DNA from: Thiotrichaceae bacterium UBA4486
GTDB taxonomy: Bacteria; Pseudomonadota; Gammaproteobacteria; Eutrophobiales; Eutrophobiaceae
NCBI GenBank assembly: GCA_002389045.1
Contig: DGNS01000010.1
Coordinates: forward strand, 121,581 to 185,580
Direction of reading: 5' to 3'
Length of the DNA stretch: 64,000 nucleotides
Both the position numbers and the translations under genes were made by a program. Positions within the stretch are counted from its first letter, which is position 1. Every line of letters starts with the position of its first letter. A model generated the notes under the pieces. That model was not told the DNA's origin and ran no database searches. It saw only the letters and a list, made by a program, of their open reading frames with translations. Positions 8,649-18,383 of the stretch are shown here, piece by piece.

Positions 8649-10016
8649 TTATACCAGCTCCATAGCCTCGGCAAGCTTGCCGACCGCGTGGATTTGCAGC
8701 TTGCCCCGATACGACTTCGGCCGGTTGGCGGCGGGGATGATGGCGCGGGTGAAACCGTGTTTTTCCGCTTCCCGCAGGCGATCCTCACCGTTTTGCACCG
8801 GGCGGATTTCACCGGCCAGGCCGATTTCACCGAACACCACCAGTCCTCTCGATAACGGCCGGTTTTTCAGACTCGAGAGCACGGCCAGGGCAACGCCGAG
8901 ATCCGCCGCGGTTTCATTGACGCGCACACCGCCGACGGCGTTGACGAATATATCCTGATCATAAGTCACGATACCGGCATGACGGTGCAACACGGCCAGC
9001 AGCATGGCCAGGCGATTATTATCGAGGCCCACGGTCAATCGCCGCGGCTGACTGAGGTGAGACTCATCCACCAGCGCCTGGATTTCCAGCAGGATGGGAC
9101 GCGTGCCTTCGCGACTGACGATAACCACGCTGCCGCTGACTTCTTCCTCGTGGCGGGATAAAAAGATGGCCGAGGGGTTAGTGACTTCTTTCAGTCCCTG
9201 TTCCGTCATGGCGAACACACCCAGCTCATTGACCGCGCCGTAGCGGTTTTTCACGGCCCGGACCAGGCGGAAACGGCTGCCGGAATCACCCTCGAAATAG
9301 AGTACGGTATCGACCATATGCTCCAGCACCCGGGGACCGGCCAGGGTGCCTTCCTTGGTGACGTGACCCACCAGCACGACGATGGTATTGGTCTGCTTGG
9401 CGTAGCGCACCAGTTGCGCCGTACACTCACGCACCTGGGCGACAGCGCCGGGAGCCGACTGCAACTGTTCCGTATACACGGTCTGGATGGAATCAATGAT
9501 CACCAGGCCCGGGCGCTCGGACTCGATGACCCTGAAAATCCGCTCCAGGTGGTTCTCGGCCAGGATCCGGATCCGTTCCACGTTGAGTTCCAGGCGATGG
9601 GCGCGCAGACTGATCTGTTCGCGCGACTCTTCGGCGGTCACGTAAAGGTTGGCCAGGGCCTGCTCCCCGCCGGTAAGTCTTGATAACATCTGGATCAGCA
9701 GGGTGGATTTGCCGATTCCGGGATCACCGCCGATCAACAGCACCGAACCGTGGACCAGGCCGCCGCCAATGGCGCGATCCAGTTCATTCAGCCCGGTGTC
9801 GATGCGCGGCAGGGTGGCCAGGCCGACCTCGCTGAGCAGGCAGGGCTCGGAAGCACCGGCCAGCGCAGCCTGGAATCGTTGCCGGCGGCCGGCCGGCTTT
9901 TCCACCTGCACCTCCACCAGCGAGTTCCATTGTTCGCAATCCGGACACTGACCCGACCATTTGGGGCTGATCGCGCCGCATTCGCTACACTGGTACTGTG
10001 TTTTAACCCGGGCCAT
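8649..10016 (-). CDS. radA: DNA repair protein RadA (Sms)
   Basis: RadA is a RecA-like branch-migration ATPase acting in recombination repair. From the ATG at 10016 it is 455 aa, the family's usual size. It has an N-terminal four-cysteine zinc finger (CSECG, CPDC), Walker A GGDPGIGKST, the RadA-specific KNRYG motif and a C-terminal Lon-like domain. The open frame continues upstream to 10151, but that part overlaps alr in another frame and is not RadA-like. It overlaps the end of alr by 14 bases, so it is probably translated from the dnaB-alr-radA transcript. Confidence 0.95.
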   Translation of the reverse strand: MARVKTQYQCSECGAISPKWSGQCPDCEQWNSLVEVQVEKPAGRRQRFQAALAGASEPCLLSEVGLATLPRIDTGLNELDRAIGGGLVHGSVLLIGGDPGIGKSTLLIQMLSRLTGGEQALANLYVTAEESREQISLRAHRLELNVERIRILAENHLERIFRVIESERPGLVIIDSIQTVYTEQLQSAPGAVAQVRECTAQLVRYAKQTNTIVVLVGHVTKEGTLAGPRVLEHMVDTVLYFEGDSGSRFRLVRAVKNRYGAVNELGVFAMTEQGLKEVTNPSAIFLSRHEEEVSGSVVIVSREGTRPILLEIQALVDESHLSQPRRLTVGLDNNRLAMLLAVLHRHAGIVTYDQDIFVNAVGGVRVNETAADLGVALAVLSSLKNRPLSRGLVVFGEIGLAGEIRPVQNGEDRLREAEKHGFTRAIIPAANRPKSYRGKLQIHAVGKLAEAMELV

Positions 10017-11088
10017 CTTCGACGAATTGCAGGCGTTTCTGCACCGAACTGATGAGTTCGTAGGCAATGGTCGCGGCACTGGCGGCAATTTCTTCCACCG
10101 GCAAGCCCTCGCCCCACAGCGTGACCGGATCACCGATGCGGGCATCCGCAATTGTACTCAGGTCCACGGCGAGCATATCCATGGAGGCATAGCCCAACAG
10201 CCGGGTACGCTGACCGTTGACCAGTACCGGCGTGCCGGACAGCGCGTGCCGCGGGTAACCATCACCGTAACCGGCAGCAACGATGCCCACGGTCATGGGC
10301 GCCGGACAGCGCCAGACAGCGCCGTAACCGACGCTGTCACCGGCCTGCAGCGATTTAATGGCGATCAACCGGGTGCGGAAAGTCATGGCCGGCTCGAGTC
10401 CGTGGTCGGCGCCGGTTTCACCGGCGAAGGGTGATACGCCGTAAAGCATGATCCCCGGCCGCACCCAGTCACAGTGAGATTCCGGTATACTCAGAACGGC
10501 GGCCGAATTGGCCACTGAACGGGCAAGCCGCATGGACGCCGTCAGGGAGCTAAATAATTGCAATTGTGAATCGGTCAGCACATGACCGGGTTCGCTGGCG
10601 CAGGCCAGGTGAGTCATAAGAACGATGTCATCGTCCACGCAGGCGCAGCGGCGAAGGCGTTCTATACACGGGTTGAGATCCCCGGGCCGCAGTCCCAGGC
10701 GGTGCATGCCGGTATCGATCTTGAGCCAGATCTTGATCGGCCCGCGGATCCGGCTTCTCTCCAGCATTTCGATCTGGACGGGATCATGAATCACCGTCTG
10801 CAGGCGCAGGCGTTCTATGCTCTCGAGATCCTCCGCATCGAAAGGGCCTTCCAGCAACACGACCGGCTGTCTGATACCGGCTTCACGCAGCGCCGTCGCC
10901 TCTTCCAGGCAAGCCACGCCAAAGGCGTCGGCGGCATCCAGTGCCCGGGCTACCCGTACGATGCCATGACCATAGGCATCGGCCTTGATGATGGCCAGAA
11001 CATGGCTCCCCGGTGCGAGGCTGCGGACCCTGGAGAGATTATGACGAAGCGAATGCAGGTTGATACAGACCCGGGCCGGCCGACTCAT
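10003..11088 (-). CDS. alr: Alanine racemase
   Basis: This PLP enzyme interconverts L- and D-alanine for peptidoglycan. The 361-aa length is standard. VLAIIKADAYGHG carries the PLP-binding Lys near residue 35, and the C-terminal half supplies the catalytic Tyr region (LMLYGVSPF and later YASMDMLAVD). The ATG overlaps the dnaB stop by four bases, the classic dnaB-alr arrangement. Confidence 0.95.
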   Translation of the reverse strand: MSRPARVCINLHSLRHNLSRVRSLAPGSHVLAIIKADAYGHGIVRVARALDAADAFGVACLEEATALREAGIRQPVVLLEGPFDAEDLESIERLRLQTVIHDPVQIEMLERSRIRGPIKIWLKIDTGMHRLGLRPGDLNPCIERLRRCACVDDDIVLMTHLACASEPGHVLTDSQLQLFSSLTASMRLARSVANSAAVLSIPESHCDWVRPGIMLYGVSPFAGETGADHGLEPAMTFRTRLIAIKSLQAGDSVGYGAVWRCPAPMTVGIVAAGYGDGYPRHALSGTPVLVNGQRTRLLGYASMDMLAVDLSTIADARIGDPVTLWGEGLPVEEIAASAATIAYELISSVQKRLQFVEDGPG

Positions 11089-12485
11089 CCAGAATAGTCC
11101 GTCCTGAAATTATCGTCGGGGATGTAGTTTTCAAAGCGCGTATACTGGCCGAGAAACGTCAGGTTGATCATCCCGATGGGTCCGTTGCGTTGCTTGCCGA
11201 TGATGATCTCGGCTTTACCCTTGTGCGGGCTGTCTTCGTTGTAAACCTCGTCGCGGTATATGAACACAATCAAATCGGCATCCTGCTCGATGGCGCCCGA
11301 TTCGCGCAGATCGGACATCACCGGCCGCTTGTCCGTGCGCGATTCAAGTCCACGGTTCAATTGCGACAGCGCCACCACCGGCACGTTGAGTTCCTTGGCC
11401 ATGGCTTTCAATGAGCGGGAAATCTCGCTGATTTCGGTTGTCCGGTTTTCGGTCGTGCCCTTGACCTGCATCAGCTGCAGGTAATCGACGATGATCAGGT
11501 CAAGACCGTGTTCACGCGAAATACGCCGGCATCGCGCCCGCAACTCGCTCGGGCTCAGGGCCGGCGAATCGTCAATGAGCAGTTTGGAATCCTTCATGAT
11601 CTCGACCGCCGAAATCAACCGCGGCCAGTCCTCGTCCTTGAGCTTGCCGGTACGCACCTTGTGCTGATCGATGCGACCGAGCGAGGACATCATGCGCATG
11701 GCGAGTTGCTCGCCGGGCATTTCCATGCTGAATACCGCCACCGACAGCTTGCTCTTGATGGCCGCATGCTCGGCAATATTGACGGCGAATGCGGTCTTGC
11801 CCATGGACGGACGTCCGGCAACGATGATCAGATCGGATTTCTGCAGCCCGGCTGTACGCTCGTCGAAAGCATCGAAACCGGTCGGCACACCGGTAATGTG
11901 GCTGTCCCGGCGAAACAGTTCATCGACGCGATCCAGCGCGCTGACCAGGAGGTCCTTGATGCGCTTGTAACTGCGATTGCCGCTGGTTTCGTGTTCGGCG
12001 ATTTCAAAGACTTTCTGCTCGGCGTAATCCAGGATTTCCTCGCAGGACATGCCTTCCGGGTTAAACACCGTTTCACCAATTTCACTGGTGGCGCGGATGA
12101 GCTGGCGCATGATGGAGCGTTTACGGATGATTTCAACGTAGGCCGGGATACTGCCGGTGCCGACCGCGTTTTCCGCCAGCGCGGCGATGTACGACATGCC
12201 GCCGGCCTCGTCGAGCCGGTTGTGGTTTTCCAGCCATTCCACCACGGTGATGACGTCAAACGGGTTGCCGCCACCGTCCAGGGAGGTTATGGCATTGAAG
12301 ATAACGCGGTGATCCTTGCGATAGAAATCGTCCTCGTGCAAGCGGTCAATGACTTTGATCCAGATATCATTATTGATGAGGATGCCGCCGAGTACCGACT
12401 GTTCCGCCTCGATGGAATGCGGCGGAATTTTCAAGGCACTGGTTTCCCGGTCCAGATGCCCCGACGACTGCGCAGTTTCCTGCAT
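11085..12485 (-). CDS. dnaB: Replicative DNA helicase DnaB
   Basis: DnaB is the hexameric 5'-3' helicase of the replication fork. At 466 aa it has the N-terminal primase-interacting domain (PPHSIEAEQSVLGG), a linker, and the RecA-like domain. That domain carries GRPSMGKT, LIIVDYLQLM and the SDLRESGAIEQDAD segment. No intein is present. The ATG at 12485 follows a 105-bp gap after rplI that may hold a promoter; I see only a weak dyad there. Confidence 0.97.
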   Translation of the reverse strand: MQETAQSSGHLDRETSALKIPPHSIEAEQSVLGGILINNDIWIKVIDRLHEDDFYRKDHRVIFNAITSLDGGGNPFDVITVVEWLENHNRLDEAGGMSYIAALAENAVGTGSIPAYVEIIRKRSIMRQLIRATSEIGETVFNPEGMSCEEILDYAEQKVFEIAEHETSGNRSYKRIKDLLVSALDRVDELFRRDSHITGVPTGFDAFDERTAGLQKSDLIIVAGRPSMGKTAFAVNIAEHAAIKSKLSVAVFSMEMPGEQLAMRMMSSLGRIDQHKVRTGKLKDEDWPRLISAVEIMKDSKLLIDDSPALSPSELRARCRRISREHGLDLIIVDYLQLMQVKGTTENRTTEISEISRSLKAMAKELNVPVVALSQLNRGLESRTDKRPVMSDLRESGAIEQDADLIVFIYRDEVYNEDSPHKGKAEIIIGKQRNGPIGMINLTFLGQYTRFENYIPDDNFRTDYSG

Positions 12486-12590
12486 TGATTACCTCAACAA
12501 GTTGGTTGAACAACCGCTGCATCGCGGTCAATCAATGTTACTCCGTGATGCTGAATTGGACCAGCCGGGATTTAACCTCCCTGCCGGGTT

Positions 12591-13049
12591 TCAGGACACT
12601 TCGGGTTCGGCCTCGACGATGACCTTGATGCCGGCGCTGACATCGGCGTGCAATTGTATGGTAACTTCGTATTCACCGACGGTACGGAAGGGCCCTTCCG
12701 GTAACTGGATGCCATGTTTGGTGACTTCCAGACCACTGGCGGCAATGGCTTCCTCGATGTCGGCGACGCTGACCGAACCGAACAATTTGCCCTCGCCGCC
12801 GGCCTTGCGCTGGATGGTAAATTCGAGTCCATCGAGTTTCTCCGCCCTGGCTTTGGCCGCTTCCAGGGCCTCGGCCTGGGCTTTTTCCAGTTCCGCGCGG
12901 CGAGCCTCGAATTGCTCGACGTTTTCCCGGGTGGCCGGCACGGCCTTGCCCTGCGGAATCAGAAAGTTTCTACCGTATCCAGGCTTGACCTTGACCTGTT
13001 CACCCAGTTCGCCCAGGTTATGAACTTTTTCAAGCAGTATGACTTCCAT
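12591..13049 (-). CDS. rplI: Ribosomal protein L9
   Basis: L9 is a 50S subunit protein of 152 aa, of normal length. The N-terminal domain begins MEVILLEKVHNLGELG and carries the conserved PGYGRNFLIPQGKA. A long connecting helix and the C-terminal domain follow. It lies in the rpsF-rpsR-(membrane protein)-rplI ribosomal operon. Confidence 0.97.
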   Translation of the reverse strand: MEVILLEKVHNLGELGEQVKVKPGYGRNFLIPQGKAVPATRENVEQFEARRAELEKAQAEALEAAKARAEKLDGLEFTIQRKAGGEGKLFGSVSVADIEEAIAASGLEVTKHGIQLPEGPFRTVGEYEVTIQLHADVSAGIKVIVEAEPEVS

Positions 13050-13112
13050 CGTATATCCTCTTTAAATTTTGGGAAGCTCTGACTAAATCAGGGTTTCCCT
13101 GCTAATGTTGCG

Positions 13113-14045
13113 TTAATCCCGGTCATCCGGTGTATTGTCGTCGTCCGGCGGCTTGATAGCCACCGGGGTCAGGCGGAACAGTGAATCGGAAATTCCGATA
13201 CACGCTACGAACAGCACCGCCTGTAATGAAAAAAATACCAGGGCAAAATACATGGCAAACAGCCACCACCTGGATGCCCTGCGTACCGCCACTATGCCGT
13301 GGACCACGGACACGCCGTGAAACACGTATAAAAACAGTGTCAATATCAGTACATCACGAACAATCGGCTCAATGGCGGTATCGGTAGCCAGGATCAGGGC
13401 CGTACCCGCCGCCACCGGCACCAGCAGGCCGCGCGGTAAACGCAGCGCAATAAATTCCTGACGAAACCCGCCCGGATTGAACACCCAGGACTGCCACCAC
13501 CGGGCCAGCATCACCGTCAGCGCGATGCTGGTGACCAGGCCACTGGCCATAGCGGCATTCATGTACGGTACCAGCTGTTCGATAACCGGTTTTACCTGAT
13601 CCGCCCGGGCCGTGGTCATGGCATTTTCAATCAATGCAAACAGCACGTTACGCCACATGGCCTGCACATCACCGAACATGGCATAGGTCACGAGCACGTA
13701 AATAAGACCGATCATGCCGGTGGACAGGATCATGATGCCCTGGGACTGCGTACTGCGCAGCACCATGGAACAAAACCACACCGGCAGCCAGATACCAAGA
13801 GCGAAGGCAATGGCAATGCCGGGAGTCAGCCCGGCGAGCAGCAGCAGCACCAGTACCACGAGCAGACAGCCAAGCATCACCTGCATCGCGATAAGCGGGC
13901 CGCGCCTGAGGCTGATCAGCCCTATCGGCGTACCGCTGAGCAGGTAAGCCATGGGCGTGATAAACATCGCCACCAGCGACAACAGGCTGATACTGAATAC
14001 AGCCTGCAGGCGCCCGCTCATCAGATAGTGTCCGAACGCTCGCAT
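13113..14045 (-). CDS. DUF2232 (YybS-like) membrane protein
   Basis: This 310-aa integral membrane protein has about eight or nine hydrophobic helices and an acidic tail. The position between rpsR and rplI, and the general helix pattern, match the DUF2232/YybS-like protein that many gammaproteobacteria place here. Its function is unknown. The start is the ATG at 14045. Confidence 0.75.
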   Translation of the reverse strand: MRAFGHYLMSGRLQAVFSISLLSLVAMFITPMAYLLSGTPIGLISLRRGPLIAMQVMLGCLLVVLVLLLLAGLTPGIAIAFALGIWLPVWFCSMVLRSTQSQGIMILSTGMIGLIYVLVTYAMFGDVQAMWRNVLFALIENAMTTARADQVKPVIEQLVPYMNAAMASGLVTSIALTVMLARWWQSWVFNPGGFRQEFIALRLPRGLLVPVAAGTALILATDTAIEPIVRDVLILTLFLYVFHGVSVVHGIVAVRRASRWWLFAMYFALVFFSLQAVLFVACIGISDSLFRLTPVAIKPPDDDNTPDDRD

Positions 14046-14109
14046 TTCAGATTCAGGTCCGGCCGGGCCGGAATCGCTCCGGTACCGTTAATAACACAGG
14101 TTGTTGATT

Positions 14110-14337
14110 TTACCGGTGCGAGTCGCAGTACGGTATGAGCGCGAGGAAACGCGCGCGCTTGATGGCCTCGGCCAACTGGCGCTGATACCTGGCGCTGGTG
14201 CCGGACATGCGGCTGGGTACGATCTTGCCGGTCTCGGTCACATAGTTTTTGATCAGGTTGAGATCCTTGTAATCGATCTCCGTAATGCCTTCGGCGGTAA
14301 ATTTACAGTAACGTTTGCGACGAAATTGGCGTGACAT
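14110..14337 (-). CDS. rpsR: Ribosomal protein S18
   Basis: S18 is a 30S subunit protein of 75 aa and a partner of S6. The conserved core is RRKRYCKFTAEGITEIDYKD, followed by IVPSRMSGTSARYQRQLA and a basic C-terminus. It is preceded by an AGAGGATAC ribosome-binding site and is in the rpsF operon. Confidence 0.97.
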   Translation of the reverse strand: MSRQFRRKRYCKFTAEGITEIDYKDLNLIKNYVTETGKIVPSRMSGTSARYQRQLAEAIKRARFLALIPYCDSHR

Positions 14338-14372
14338 AATGTGTATCCTCTCGAATCTGTAGATCGGCCTGG

Positions 14373-14873
14373 TCAGGCGGAAGTTTCTTCCTCGTTATCG
14401 GCGTCGTCCGTGGAAACGGACTCATCGTCCTCATAACTGTCGGTATCTTCGTCGTCGTCAGACACGGAATCATCGTCAGCCACGACCGTCTCACTCCGGT
14501 TCTGGCTGGCTGAGTATTCCTCGCTCCTGCGGCGCTCGCGCTCATCATCTTCTTCCTTTGACTTCATCAGCGGAGACTGTTCGACGATGGGCGCGTTACG
14601 TTTAAGTACGAGGTTACGTATGACTGCGTCGTTGAAACGAAAGGCGCTGTTCAGCTGTTCCAGGGCATCGCTGTTACACTCGATGTTCATGAGCACGTAG
14701 TGTGCCTTGTGAATCTTGTTGATGGGAAAGGCCATCTGGCGCCGGCCCCAGTCCTCGAGCCGGTGGATGCGGCCACCGGTCTGGTCGACGATGGATTTGT
14801 ACCGGTCGATCATGGCGGGAACCTGATCGCTCTGGTCCGGGTGGACCATGAACACGATTTCATAGTGTCGCAT
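14373..14873 (-). CDS. rpsF: Ribosomal protein S6 with long acidic tail
   Basis: S6 is a 30S subunit protein that pairs with S18. The first about 100 residues are ordinary S6 (MRHYEIVFMVHPDQSDQVP, RLEDWGRRQMAFPINK). At 166 aa it is about 30 residues longer than E. coli S6. The extra part, from about 115, is a Ser/Asp/Glu-rich disordered tail. E. coli S6 also gets glutamate residues added by RimK, so the tail resembles a genetically encoded version of that acidic extension; this is inference. A good ribosome-binding site (GAGGATAT) precedes the ATG. Confidence 0.95.
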   Translation of the reverse strand: MRHYEIVFMVHPDQSDQVPAMIDRYKSIVDQTGGRIHRLEDWGRRQMAFPINKIHKAHYVLMNIECNSDALEQLNSAFRFNDAVIRNLVLKRNAPIVEQSPLMKSKEEDDERERRRSEEYSASQNRSETVVADDDSVSDDDEDTDSYEDDESVSTDDADNEEETSA

Positions 14874-15106
14874 TGATATATCCTCGTGGTTTAACAGCTT
14901 CCCGGGTGCGTTGCCGGTGAAGCAAGGATGAAAAGTGGGCGGATAGTACTTGATCCGGCCCGGAGGTGCAATTGTCCGCGCTGTCCGGTAGAGGCCCGGT
15001 TTGAAAAGGATTTCTCCCGGAGTTTACCCTGAGGCTTGCCCGAACGGGGTCGAAATGAATTCAGGCACTACCCACCGTCCGGCAAGTGTATTAGCGGACT
15101 ACCGGA

Positions 15107-15862
15107 CTACACCCGGCGCTGGCGGACACTCTCGAAGAGGACGATGCCGGCCGCCACGGAGACGTTCAGGCTGTCCACCGTGCCCAGCATGGGCAAGCGC
15201 GCCAGATGGTCGCAATGCCTGCGGGTATTCTGCCTCAGACCCCGGCCCTCCGCCCCCATGACGATAGCCACGTTACCCGTCAAATCGATGTCATAAATCA
15301 GGCTTTCGGCCGCATCATCGGTGCCGACCAGCCAGATCCCGGCCTCCTGCAATGAGCGCAGGGTGCGGGCCAGGTTGGTCACGGTAATGAAGGGCACGGT
15401 TTCCGCCGCGCCGCTCGCCACTTTGCTGACCGTGGCGTTGAGGCCGACGGCATTGTCCCTGGGCGCGATGACGGCGTGGACGCCGGCCGCGTCGGCGCTG
15501 CGCAAGCAGGCGCCAAGGTTATGCGGATCCTGGACTCCGTCAAGCACCAGAAATAACCATGACACCCCGGGCTGACGCGCCAAAAGCGTCTCGAGCGCCT
15601 CTTCATGCAGTGCGGCCGGCTGCCGGCGGCGAATGGCCACACCCTGGTGGTTGCCCGCGGCAGTCAGTTCATCGAGTGAACGGGCGGAGACTTTCTGAAT
15701 ACTGATGCCGTGACGTCCGGCCGTTTCGATAATTGACTGTAACTCCCGGGAAGACTTACGGGTGTCGGCCAGCCACAGTTCAAGAATATCCTCGGGCGCG
15801 TGATCCAGCGCGTGTTGCACGGCATGCAGGCCGAAATCGAGACGGGTTTTGTCCCTGGCCAC
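15107..15862 (-). CDS. rlmB: 23S rRNA (guanosine-2'-O)-methyltransferase RlmB
   Basis: RlmB is a SPOUT methyltransferase modifying G2251 of 23S rRNA. The 251-aa length is typical. An N-terminal substrate-binding domain is followed by the trefoil-knot catalytic domain, with LDGVQDPHNLGACLRSADA, the IVMGAEGRGLR motif and DSLNVSVAAGI. It follows rnr by a few bases and precedes rpsF by a 233-bp gap, the usual rnr-rlmB-rpsF order. Confidence 0.95.
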   Translation of the reverse strand: MARDKTRLDFGLHAVQHALDHAPEDILELWLADTRKSSRELQSIIETAGRHGISIQKVSARSLDELTAAGNHQGVAIRRRQPAALHEEALETLLARQPGVSWLFLVLDGVQDPHNLGACLRSADAAGVHAVIAPRDNAVGLNATVSKVASGAAETVPFITVTNLARTLRSLQEAGIWLVGTDDAAESLIYDIDLTGNVAIVMGAEGRGLRQNTRRHCDHLARLPMLGTVDSLNVSVAAGIVLFESVRQRRV

Positions 15863-15867
15863 CGCGG

Positions 15868-18039
15868 CTACACCGGTTCGAAATCGATCTTGCGGTCTTC
15901 CACGTTGACACGGACGAGCTTGACCCGGATACGCTGGGCCAACTGGTAAACCTTGTTGGTGCGTTCGCCGCGCAGCCGGTGTCCGGTCGCCTCGTAATGA
16001 TAATAATCACCGGGTAAGGAGGTCACATGCACCAGGCCTTCGATGAAAATATCGTCCAGTTCCACGAACAGGCCGAAGGATGTGACCGAACTGATGGTGC
16101 CGGAAAACTCCTCACCGACACGGGATTCCATGAACTGGCACTTGTACCACTGGATGACATCGCGCGAGGCCTCGTCGGCGCGGCGTTCGGTCATGGAGCA
16201 ATGATTGCCCAGTTCGGCCATGCGCTGCTGGTTAAGATAAAAACCGGCGGCGCGCTTGTGTTGCAGCAGGTGGGTAATGGCCCGGTGTACCAGCAGATCG
16301 GGATAGCGGCGAATGGGCGAGGTGAAATGCGTATAGGCATCGAAAGCGAGGCCGAAATGCCCGGCGTTTTCCGCCGAATACACCGCCAGCGGCATACTGC
16401 GCAGCAAGACGGTCTGGATCAGGTGGGCATCCTCGCGCTGTTTGATCTGTTCCATCAACCGGGCGTAATCCTTCGCTTCGGGTTCGTCTCCACCGCCGAG
16501 TTGCTGTCCCAGCTCGGCGAGAAAACTGCGCAAGTCCTCGAGTTTTTCCGGTTTTGGCGTTTCATGCACACGGTAGAGCGCCGGGATTTTCTTCTCCAGC
16601 AAATGTTCCGCGGCGGCGACGTTGGCAGCCAGCATGAACTCCTCGATCAGACGATGCGCATCGGTACGATTGTAGGTATGAATGGATTCGATCTCGCCAT
16701 CCTTGTTGAAATTGAATACCGGCTCTTCACTGTCAAAATCCAGCAGGCCGCGTTTCACCCGCTGGCCGTGCATGAGCTTGAATAGTGCGTATAAATCCTT
16801 CAGCTTTTCCAGCAGCGACTGATATCGTTTTGTCGTTTTCCGATCCTTGTCGATCAGAATCGCGGCCACTTCCTGATAGGTCAGGCGGGCATGGGATTTC
16901 ATGACGCCCTTGAAAAAACGCGAGGATGTTGTTCGTCCCTCGGCATTGATGTCGAGTTCCACCGCCAGACACAGTCGGTCTACCTGCGGTTTTAACGAGC
17001 ACAGTTCGTTGGACAGGATCTCCGGCAACATAGGCACCACGGACTGGGGAAAATACACCGAGGTGCCGCGCTCCAGGGCGCTGCGATCAAGGATGGAATC
17101 AGGCAGAACATAATGCGAAACGTCGGCAATGGCCACGATCAGCCGCCAGCCCTTGCCCTTGCGTTCGCAGAATACGGCATCGTCGAAATCACGGGCGTCT
17201 TCGCCATCAATGGTCACCAGCGGCAAGTCACGAATATCCCCGCGCCCCTGCTTATCCCGCTCGGGGACCGCGCCGGAAAATTGCTCGATCTCCCGGACCA
17301 CCTCGCTCGACCATTCGAACGGCAGGTTGTGAGTGCGTACGGCCACCCGCACCGCCATGTCACCGCGCATCTTGTCGCCGAGCACCTCGATGATCTCGCC
17401 GATGGGCTGGGTGTGGCGATCCGGCTGGCGCGTGATCCCGGCCACGACGATGCTGCCGTTTTTGATTTTCTGTTTGCTTTCGCCGCTGATCAGAATGTCC
17501 TGGTGAATGCGCTTGTTGTCCGGGATCACGAAGCCGATACCGGCCTCGCGATGGTAACGACCTACAACCCGCTGGTTGGCGCGTTCAAGAATCTCGACGA
17601 CAGCGCCCTCACTGCGGCCGCGCTGATCAATCCCCGTAACCCTCGCCAGGACACGGTCACCGTGAAGAACGGCGCGCATTTCCCGCGGCGTCAGGTACAG
17701 ATCATCGCCGCCGGCATCGAGAGCCAGAAATCCATATCCGTCGGGATGGGCGATGACGCGGCCCGGCAGCAGATCGATCTTCTCCACCAGGGCATAGCCG
17801 CCCCTGCGGTTGCGCATGATCTGCCCGTCCCGCTGCATGGCCCGAAGGCGGCGGCGCATGGCCTTGCGCGCTTCCTTCTCGCCCACCTTGAGGCCGTCAC
17901 CGATATCATGCAGGCTGCAGGGTCGGCCACTGCTGCTGAGAAATTCAAGAATGGCCTCGCGGGAGGGAATTTCGTATTCGTAGACCGGTTCGGACGGTGT
18001 TTTGTTTTTGCTGGTGCTTTTCTGTTTCTTCATTGACAA
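15868..18039 (-). CDS. rnr: Ribonuclease R
   Basis: RNase R is a processive 3'-5' exoribonuclease of the RNB family that degrades structured RNA. At 723 aa it has an N-terminal winged helix (IPSREAILEFLSSSG) and cold-shock domains. The RNB domain carries the acidic catalytic cluster (TIDGEDARDFDDAV), and a C-terminal S1 domain (GTISSVTSFGLFVELDD) ends at residue 723. The Lys-rich tail of about 80 residues that enterobacterial RNase R carries after S1 is missing; many other lineages also lack it. Its 5' end lies just upstream of tRNA-Leu on the opposite strand. Confidence 0.95.
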   Translation of the reverse strand: MSMKKQKSTSKNKTPSEPVYEYEIPSREAILEFLSSSGRPCSLHDIGDGLKVGEKEARKAMRRRLRAMQRDGQIMRNRRGGYALVEKIDLLPGRVIAHPDGYGFLALDAGGDDLYLTPREMRAVLHGDRVLARVTGIDQRGRSEGAVVEILERANQRVVGRYHREAGIGFVIPDNKRIHQDILISGESKQKIKNGSIVVAGITRQPDRHTQPIGEIIEVLGDKMRGDMAVRVAVRTHNLPFEWSSEVVREIEQFSGAVPERDKQGRGDIRDLPLVTIDGEDARDFDDAVFCERKGKGWRLIVAIADVSHYVLPDSILDRSALERGTSVYFPQSVVPMLPEILSNELCSLKPQVDRLCLAVELDINAEGRTTSSRFFKGVMKSHARLTYQEVAAILIDKDRKTTKRYQSLLEKLKDLYALFKLMHGQRVKRGLLDFDSEEPVFNFNKDGEIESIHTYNRTDAHRLIEEFMLAANVAAAEHLLEKKIPALYRVHETPKPEKLEDLRSFLAELGQQLGGGDEPEAKDYARLMEQIKQREDAHLIQTVLLRSMPLAVYSAENAGHFGLAFDAYTHFTSPIRRYPDLLVHRAITHLLQHKRAAGFYLNQQRMAELGNHCSMTERRADEASRDVIQWYKCQFMESRVGEEFSGTISSVTSFGLFVELDDIFIEGLVHVTSLPGDYYHYEATGHRLRGERTNKVYQLAQRIRVKLVRVNVEDRKIDFEPV

Positions 18040-18093
18040 GATTTGAGTGGCTGGGTAAAGTCCGCCGTCTTGTATTGTATCCTATTTGTACAA

Positions 18094-18180
18094 GCCGAGG
18101 TGGCGGAATTGGTAGACGCGCTAGCTTCAGGTGTTAGTGGGGGTAACCCCGTGGAGGTTCAAGTCCTCTCCTCGGCACCA
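18094..18180 (+). tRNA. leuT-like: tRNA-Leu(CAG)
   Basis: The 87-nt gene begins GCCGAGGTGGCGGAATTGG and ends with an encoded CCA. The acceptor stem pairs GCCGAGG with CCTCGGC. There is a long variable arm (GTGGGGGTAACCCCGT), a T-loop TTCAAGT and an anticodon loop CTTCAGG, giving CAG. The long variable arm and sequence match E. coli leuT-type tRNAs. It marks the edge of the core chromosome and is a likely integration site for the island that follows. Confidence 0.96.
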
Positions 18181-18383
18181 TTTTCAAAGACTATCACAGA
18201 CCATCAAAAACCACGAAAAGCACTGTTTTTATAGCGTTTTTCTTCTCTTTGATTTTCTGTTTCGTTGTCACTCATTGTCCACGATAGTCCCAAAAATGGA
18301 GCGTGAGTGGAGCGTGGGTGGAGCGCGTTTTGGCTATTTCTTGCACAAAGTGCACATGCTCATTGTCCATCGTTAGATTGCAA
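18181..18383. other. Island edge after tRNA-Leu: no gene seen, short tandem repeat
   Basis: No supported coding sequence lies here. An 11-bp unit is tandemly repeated (GGAGCGTGAGT at 18298-18308, GGAGCGTGGGT at 18309-18319, then GGAGCGC). An 18-bp segment of this (18309-18326) recurs with three mismatches at 61352-61369 near the other edge of the accessory region. No integrase gene, intact or decayed, was recognised. Confidence 0.45.

Noticed and set aside
18181..18383. Remnant of an integrase gene after tRNA-Leu
   Set aside because: I could not find any tyrosine-recombinase motif in any frame; the short frames there are not protein-like.
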